From: Hyphomicrobiales bacterium
GTDB taxonomy: Bacteria; Pseudomonadota; Alphaproteobacteria; Rhizobiales; Rhizobiaceae
Reading direction: 5' to 3'
Assembly: GCA_900470155.1 (NCBI GenBank)
Contig: UBZT01000015.1
Location: forward strand, 186,001 to 250,000
DNA: 64,000 nt
Of the stretch, positions 59,481 through 64,000 are shown in pieces (within the stretch, counting starts at the first letter, position 1; the number at the start of each line of letters is the position of its first letter). The notes under the pieces are model-generated. The model did no database searches. It was not told the DNA's origin and was given only the letters and a program-made list of their open reading frames with translations. Position numbers and translations under genes: made by a program.

Positions 59481-60363
59481 AGTTACCGCCCGCCCGACAG
59501 CTCCCCTTGACTTTCTGCCCGCACCATCTCGGCTTACGAGGGCGTTGCAGGCAAGATCTGGAAGCCATACGAACGCACGGTCGAGTAGCCCGCCAACTCG
59601 GCTGACCAAATGGCCGCAACCATTCAGCTGGCAGCATTCGAATAGGACGATCGTGGCTTCGACCCCGCATTTCTCCAGCGTCCAAAACGCCGTTGCGACT
59701 TGGTTCGAAGCCGTGCCCCTTGCGGATGTCACGTAAAGCCAGCACTAAATTCGGTGACGTCGATTGGCGGCCAGGTTGTTCCTCGCGACCCGGCCGTTCG
59801 TGGTTTTAAGGAACGGGTTGACCGGCGGAAAACATCGATTGGCTTGAAGCACAGGTCGGACTGCCGGCCGGGGGCGTGGCTCGGCTGAAGCTGCGAGTGA
59901 GAGGATTGCCGGCCGCGGCGTTGTCATTCAGGCATGGTACCACAACCAGCTGGGCGAAGAAGCGATGCGCCATTCCCGGCAACCGCCCATATCCGTTCCT
60001 TGGCTTTGACCACTTGTTTGAGGCTTGTGGGCGCTATGCATCCATTCCCACTGGCGCCGCCTGACGATACCAATGTCGTTTCACTTCAACTGCTATCTGG
60101 CACGTCCACTGCGGACTCGTTGGGGCATGTCTGACCAAAGACCGCCTCGCGATGCTCTGCTCGATCGGCATCCGCAACGGCCGGCTCGTTTTCTTCCCCT
60201 GTGCGCTGAAGCGCCCATTCCTCGCGGTGACCAAGAAAGCCTCTCCCTGGCCGTCCTCCACTCCGTTTCGGCCTTTCAGGTGCAGGCCGATCGTCTCCGG
60301 TCCAATCGACTGCCATCGAGGCCGCGATGGACGCGGCCCGAACAACCGAAAAGGATTACGACA
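59481..60363. other. 883-bp stretch, leader of DUF736 copy 2
   Basis: No gene supported. The last roughly 50 bp closely match the leader of DUF736 copy 1, and a GGCATGTCTGACC element near 60123 also recurs there at a similar distance. A minus frame at 59472-59732 is open but unrecognised. Confidence 0.45.
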
Positions 60364-60672
60364 ATGGCAACTATCGGCTCTTTCACCATTTCCGGAAACG
60401 GCTTCTCCGGCACCATCAAGACCCTCAACCTCAACGTCAGGGCAACCATCCGCGCCGTGGAGCGCACCAGCGACAAAGGCCCTGACTACCGCATCCTCGC
60501 AGGCGCTACGGAGTTCGGCGCAGCCTGGAAGAAGACCTCTAACGAAGGCCGCGACTTCCTCTCGGTCAAGCTCGACGACCCGAGCTTCCCGGCTCCGATC
60601 TACGCAACGCTGATCGAGGTCGAAGGCGAGGCAGGCCTCTTCCTCATCTGGTCCCGGTCGAACCGGGACTGA
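60364..60672 (+). CDS. DUF736 family protein, copy 2
   Basis: 102 residues, same length and pattern as copy 1: [52 protein letters not shown]. The C-terminal 40 residues are almost the same in both, while the middle differs ([11 protein letters not shown] versus [11 protein letters not shown]), so the copies are old paralogues or came from different plasmids. The ATG has AAAAGGATT upstream. It follows a TOPRIM-type gene, the usual company of the family. Function unknown. Confidence 0.9.
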   Translation: MATIGSFTISGNGFSGTIKTLNLNVRATIRAVERTSDKGPDYRILAGATEFGAAWKKTSNEGRDFLSVKLDDPSFPAPIYATLIEVEGEAGLFLIWSRSNRD

Positions 60673-60680
60673 TACTGGAT

Positions 60681-60700
60681 GCCCCGCCGCAAGGCGGGGC
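60681..60700. terminator. Hairpin after DUF736 copy 2
   Basis: GCCCCGCC (60681-60688)/GGCGGGGC (60693-60700) with a GCAA loop, a very stable tetraloop hairpin between the convergent DUF736 and HU genes. There is no long T-run on either strand. Confidence 0.6.
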
Positions 60701-60715
60701 TCTCCATGTCAGGGA

Positions 60716-60994
60716 TCACTTGTTCAGTGCATCCTTGAGCGCCTTGGCAGGCGCGAAGGTCAGCTTCTTCGAAGCCGCGACCGTCATCTTCTCTCCGGTC
60801 GCAGGATTGCGACCCTCGCGCTCGGGCGATGCCTTCACCTTGAATTTCCCGAAGCCGGGGATCGAGGTTTCAGCGCCGGAGCCTGCGGCATCCGTGATGG
60901 CCTGGAACACTGCCTCGACAACGCCCTTGGCCTGAACCTTCGTCAGGCCGTTGTCGGCTGCAATCTTGTCAGCAATCTCATTGGTGGTGGTCAT
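60716..60994 (-). CDS. hup: HU-family DNA-binding protein
   Basis: 92 residues from the ATG at 60994 (GAGGA upstream). Typical HU: NEIADKIAADNGLTKVQAKG, then FGKFKVKASPEREGRNPATGE with the DNA-bending Pro in R-N-P-A-T-G-E. Basic residues match DNA contact sites. Plasmid-borne HU copies help compact DNA and assist recombination or replication. Convergent with DUF736 copy 2. Confidence 0.92.
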   Translation of the reverse strand: MTTTNEIADKIAADNGLTKVQAKGVVEAVFQAITDAAGSGAETSIPGFGKFKVKASPEREGRNPATGEKMTVAASKKLTFAPAKALKDALNK

Positions 60995-61303
60995 GAAAAT
61001 TCCTCGCATCTTGTTGTCGAAGATAAAATCCGTGTCAGCTTATGATCCGATTGTCATTGGCGACGATGGGCGCGAGGATCAGATCCGCTGGATGTCCACA
61101 GGTGGTTTTGGCCGATAGCCCCGTTTGCGCTTTTCGCGAAGGACATGAGGGCCTGCCGAATTCCACGAAAATCAGCAGCATAACCCTGTGTGGGACGAAG
61201 ACCCCATTTTATAAAAATCAATAGCTTAGTAAAGCCGCCGTCCCACTTTTCCGGCCGTTTCCGCCCCTTCTTTCCCGATCGCATTGCGGCCAGGGAGGCG
61301 CGC

Positions 61304-61440
61304 ATGAGCTGGGCGCGACCATTTCGGGACGTGAAGCTGCAATGGCTTCAGCAGTTGAGCTGGGACAAGGATTTGAGCGACAGCGCGCGATCCGTGGCGC
61401 TCTATATCATCACCACGCATTTGAACGGCCACACCGCCCT
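61304..61440 (+). pseudogene. N-terminal stub of a plasmid HTH/replication-type protein
   Basis: ATG after GGGAGGCGCGC; reads M-S-W-A-R-P-F-R-D-V-K-L-Q-W, LSWDKDLSDSARSVALYII and THLNGHT, the start of winged-HTH proteins found on rhizobial plasmids. The matching region then breaks: the remaining frame (ALRHADAGSAWPPHG) is unrelated and runs antisense into hipB. Likely a deletion relic. Family named from general resemblance only. Confidence 0.5.
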
Positions 61441-61501
61441 TCGCCACGCTGATGCGGGAAGCGCTTGGCCTCCGCATGGGATGAGGTTGGCTTGTGTTCC
61501 G

Positions 61502-61801
61502 TCAGCTTTGAGTATCCGTTTGGTGCTCGGCTTTCGGTACAAAGCCTACGGAAAATCCGAACAGCCGCCCTATTCTTTCCAACGTTTCTAGGGTCGGGTT
61601 CGCAGCCCCAGCTTCGATTTCAGCAATTTGTCGCCGCGTTAGTGCAAGCGTTTTTGCGAACTCCTCTTGAGTCATGCCGAAGCCTTTCCGGATTTCGGCT
61701 ACAGCACCAGGCAGCCTTAAGCCTCCCGTTCGCGCGCGCTCCGCCAATGTTCTTCGGTTTTCAAGAACTTCTTCTTTCGTGGGTTTTTTCCACCGAGCCA
61801 T
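61502..61801 (-). CDS. hipB: HipB-like XRE protein located downstream of hipA
   Basis: 99 residues. HTH: GMTQEEFAKTLALTRRQIAEIEAGAANPTLETLERIGRLFGFSVGF. A basic N-terminus (MARWKKPTKEEVLENRR) precedes it. GGAGG lies just before the ATG, 17 bases after the hipA stop. In known hipBA operons hipB comes first; here the order is hipA then hipB, so antitoxin supply depends on reading through the toxin gene. It is the likely binder of the operator at 63182-63215. Confidence 0.85.
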   Translation of the reverse strand: MARWKKPTKEEVLENRRTLAERARTGGLRLPGAVAEIRKGFGMTQEEFAKTLALTRRQIAEIEAGAANPTLETLERIGRLFGFSVGFVPKAEHQTDTQS

Positions 61802-61818
61802 TTAGCTATCCTCCGGCA

Positions 61819-63141
61819 TCAATGGCACCCAGCCAGAACGCTGTCTGTGATCGCTGTGCAACGTCCCATCGCACGTTCCAGAATGTCTGGAGACGCCCCA
61901 AAATCTTTCGCCATGGTCGGTGCCTGCCGCAGGTGTTCGGCAAAGTCGCAGAGCGCAGCCGCAAGAGCCTTCTGCTCTGCAGGATCTGGCATCACCTCAG
62001 CACAAATGCGTTTCCAATCGGGAAGGTGATCGCGACCACCGTTACGCATCATCGCCCATCGGGTAGAGCGGACGATTCCCTCCTTGGCGAGCCGCATAGG
62101 CGCGAAATCGAACAGCGGAGATAGACGAACGCTGCCGTCCTGATGCTTGCTGAGAGCGGAATTCCGGCCATGGTTGTCGGGATTGCCAAGCGCGAGGTTG
62201 GCAATATCGCGCTTCAGGTATTCGACTATGTCCGCGAAGGGATCGGCCGAATATTGGCGCAGAACGTCGATATAGGCCTCATGCGTACCGACATGGCCGA
62301 AATCGGCGACGCCGACCGCGGAGACAAGGCTTTCCTGCCCCAGTCGGACGATTCCGCCATCTTCTCTCTTCTTCCGGTCGAAACGGGGAATGATAAGGAC
62401 ACCTTCGGCATAGGTCGAAGGTTCGCTGACATTCAGACCGATCTCTTGAGCGATCCGCGAATAGAGGGCTTCGCCTTCGAGGATCAGGCGGTCCACAGGC
62501 TCGTTGCTGCGTACCAGCTTGACGATGACGTGGCGCACGGCCTCATCATCGGTCACGAAGCTGTCGGGATAATAGAGTCCATCATTTGCCTGCGTCATTG
62601 AGACCTTCGGCCATTCGCCCTGCAGGCCGCTGGAGCCGGAGGCGAGCATTCCAAAGCGGTCGGCGACTTCCATGAAGCGATCTGATCGGTCAAGGATTTC
62701 CGCCTCTGTAACCCCTTGGCGCTCAACACCACGCAGCCGTTCTGTTTCGGCCCCGGCCGCTTCCTTGACGCGGATATTGCCTATGCCGCCCGTCGCCGAT
62801 CGGAGAAGCAGCGGGAGATCGGAAGCGCGCGAGCCTTCAGCAAGGCTGAGATGCTCGGCAAGCTTTCGCCTTGCATGCCCCTGGGGCATAAGATCCAAGA
62901 GGAAAGGAGGCCAACTGCGGCTGTATCGATTTTCAAGATCGACGGGATAACGGACGGACAAGGCGCGATGGTCGCGGACCGTCTTTCCGGCAGCAAATTC
63001 CGCCGACGCCACGGTGACGAAATAGTCAAGATCGTAATCGACGATCGACGCGCCCTGGAAGCCGGCCGCGTCGTCCTTGAGTTCTAGCGTCGCGACGTGA
63101 TGCCACTGTCCATCAAAATTGATTTGTAGCGTGAGGCGCAT
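61819..63141 (-). CDS. hipA: HipA-family kinase toxin (reversed operon)
   Basis: 440 residues, full length. N-subdomain VRYPVDLENRYSRSWPPFLLDLMPQGHARRKLAEHL, ATP-site region GLQGEWPKVSMTQANDGLYY, lysine strand AVRHVIVKLVRS, catalytic loop NLALGNPDNHGRNSALSK and LSPLFDFAPM (DFG-like). All kinase motifs are present though the catalytic loop is N-P-D-N-H rather than N-G-D-M-H as in the hipA at 38937, so the two belong to different subgroups. AAGGG precedes the ATG. First gene of its operon. Confidence 0.9.
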   Translation of the reverse strand: MRLTLQINFDGQWHHVATLELKDDAAGFQGASIVDYDLDYFVTVASAEFAAGKTVRDHRALSVRYPVDLENRYSRSWPPFLLDLMPQGHARRKLAEHLSLAEGSRASDLPLLLRSATGGIGNIRVKEAAGAETERLRGVERQGVTEAEILDRSDRFMEVADRFGMLASGSSGLQGEWPKVSMTQANDGLYYPDSFVTDDEAVRHVIVKLVRSNEPVDRLILEGEALYSRIAQEIGLNVSEPSTYAEGVLIIPRFDRKKREDGGIVRLGQESLVSAVGVADFGHVGTHEAYIDVLRQYSADPFADIVEYLKRDIANLALGNPDNHGRNSALSKHQDGSVRLSPLFDFAPMRLAKEGIVRSTRWAMMRNGGRDHLPDWKRICAEVMPDPAEQKALAAALCDFAEHLRQAPTMAKDFGASPDILERAMGRCTAITDSVLAGCH

Positions 63142-63157
63142 TAATTGACCCTTTCAA

Positions 63158-63215
63158 TGGTTCAAATAATGCAGTTTTTGAAATTATTCAACCCATCACA
63201 GTGGGTTGAATAATT
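63158..63215. promoter_or_regulatory. Operator of the reversed hipA-hipB operon
   Basis: Perfect inverted repeat with 14-bp arms, AATTATTCAACCCA (63182-63195)/TGGGTTGAATAATT (63202-63215), spacer 6 bp. A diverged extra half-site TGGTTCAAATAAT lies at 63158-63170, closer to the hipA start. Two or more dimers could bind over the promoter. Confidence 0.75.
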
Positions 63216-63219
63216 GACG

Positions 63220-63471
63220 TTAGAACTGCCAGCTACCGAAGCGGTCATTGAAGCTTCTGATACGGCTGACCATCTTCCGGCCATGCAATGCACTACCGCA
63301 AGCGAACAGCATGAGGGACAGGCTGAGAACAGGTGTCAACCAAGCATCGGAATCGCTTCTCCCATCAAACACAATGAGCAAGACAGCGCTCATCTCCGCG
63401 AAGAAGATCATTCCGAAGTCGTATTGCCTTGAAAGGCTCGGCAGCCGGGCCGAATCTTGGGCATAGCGCAT
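63220..63471 (-). CDS. Small membrane protein, uncertain
   Basis: 83 residues with two hydrophobic stretches (FGMIFFAEMSAVLLIVF; LTPVLSLSLMLFACGSA) and a basic tail. The ribosome site is weak (GAAAAGCG). It overlaps in another frame the end of the regulator remnant, whose frame looks artificial there. It lies just upstream of the hipA operon on the same strand. No family recognised. Confidence 0.4.
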   Translation of the reverse strand: MRYAQDSARLPSLSRQYDFGMIFFAEMSAVLLIVFDGRSDSDAWLTPVLSLSLMLFACGSALHGRKMVSRIRSFNDRFGSWQF

Positions 63472-63874
63472 CGCTTTTCGGATGCCGGTAGATCGCGTTG
63501 GCGGCCGATCGTGTAAAAACCCTGTTCGATTTTCTGTTCAAAGCTCGATTTACTGATATCGCTGACCTCAGATATTTCTCTGCGATTTCCTCTGTGAATT
63601 CGCCGTGTTGTTCGGCGTAGTCGATCAGGAACCGGATGAGCTTCAAGCGCTTGTCCGGTTCCACCTGACAGTTTTCCCGCAGGTCAAAGGCATCAACTTG
63701 GTTCGTGACCTCGTGATACAGATCGACCGTGTCTCGATTGTAAGGGCTGCCTTCCCCGGCCATCATCCAAACTGGATTGACGTTGAACTTCGTGTAGAGC
63801 ACGCGCAGCACGCGAACGGGGATCTCTCGTTGGCCGCGTTCATAGGCGTTGTAGCCGCCCTGGGAAACCCGCAA
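63365..63874 (-). pseudogene. XRE-family regulator lacking its N-terminus
   Basis: The frame contains the recognition part of an XRE HTH (VSQGGYNAYERGQREIPVRV), LYTKFNVNPVWMMAGEGSPY and a C-terminal helical region, but the first helix is absent. An in-frame TAG sits just upstream of the only possible (TTG) start. The sequence upstream is a nuclease gene in another frame, so a deletion has joined the two. The end of this frame beyond about 63540 is probably not original. Confidence 0.6.
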
Positions 63875-64000
63875 GGCCTAGTTCGTGTTCGCGGGCGCAT
63901 CTCGGCGGGCTGAGCTCAGGCGTGTCGACGTCGGCGATCCGTTTCTTTTCGCCTCGGCGCCAGAACGTATCGCCGTCCACCACGCAAGTGATCCGTTGCC
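63840..64000 (-). pseudogene. Thermonuclease-family protein, partial, cut by a junction
   Basis: Enters from the right edge reading RITCVVDGDTFWRRGEKKRI, ADVDTPELSPPRCAREHELGL, the start of a staphylococcal-nuclease-like domain with the V-D-G-D-T metal Asp. After ELGLA it runs into regulator DNA in the wrong frame (GFPGRLQRL) and stops at 63840. At least 70 residues of the fold are missing. The beginning lies outside the window. Confidence 0.7.

Overview
The window is GC-rich DNA from an alphaproteobacterium, most likely a Rhizobiaceae member (Rhizobium, Agrobacterium, Shinella or Ensifer type), and reads as an accessory replicon or genomic island rather than core chromosome. Grounds: MocD/MocE/MocF-type rhizopine genes, FrcBCA-type sugar transport, FixJ-type regulators, two DUF736 genes, a TOPRIM/DUF3991-type protein, many toxin-antitoxin loci and many decayed gene fragments. 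I see no rRNA, tRNA, CRISPR array, complete insertion sequence or replication origin.

Layout. 1-6.8 kb: a catabolic cluster. A LacI-type regulator and a TIM-barrel sugar isomerase (minus) diverge from a five-gene plus operon: MocD-like di-iron oxygenase, MocE Rieske ferredoxin, MocF reductase, a PanB-like protein and a MocA/Idh-family dehydrogenase. It resembles the rhizopine (3-O-methyl-scyllo-inosamine) oxidation set under a different regulator. 7-14 kb: a patchwork of a nucleotidyltransferase-fold gene behind a 29-bp palindrome, an IS110 remnant, a DUF736 locus, a Phd/PemK-like pair, and a segment of intact, orphan and broken toxin-antitoxin genes bounded by two 147-bp direct repeats. 14-19 kb: a YdeP/FdhF-type molybdoenzyme divergent from an MFS transporter and an FAD monooxygenase.

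19-24.8 kb: a five-gene minus operon (sensor kinase, FixJ-like regulator, lone receiver, UBP-type zinc finger, cNMP-binding thioredoxin-reductase-like protein) ending at a clear terminator. Between the kinase and the divergent dps gene lies a probable small RNA with two C-rich hairpin loops and its own terminator. 24.8-33 kb: alpha/beta hydrolase, LysR regulator, haloacid dehalogenase plus class II aldolase, GlxA-type regulator divergent from an SDR, exonuclease III with a 59-residue upstream partner, and several pseudogenes. 33.7-41.5 kb: three cyclic-di-GMP genes (GAF-GGDEF-EAL, HD-GYP, membrane GGDEF) around a hipBA locus.

43-51.4 kb: a complete sugar-use cluster. A ROK repressor diverges from an FGGY kinase, followed by an FrcB-like binding protein, permease, ATPase, a LacD/DeoC-like aldolase-fold protein and a PfkB kinase, which suggests a two-kinase-plus-aldolase route. 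52-64 kb: an autotransporter interrupted by one in-frame TGA, a truncated HipA, an HPP-CBS protein, fragments of AraC, AapM and AapP genes, plasmid-type genes (TOPRIM, DUF736, HU), a hipA-hipB pair in reversed order with a strong operator, and a nuclease-regulator junction at the right edge.
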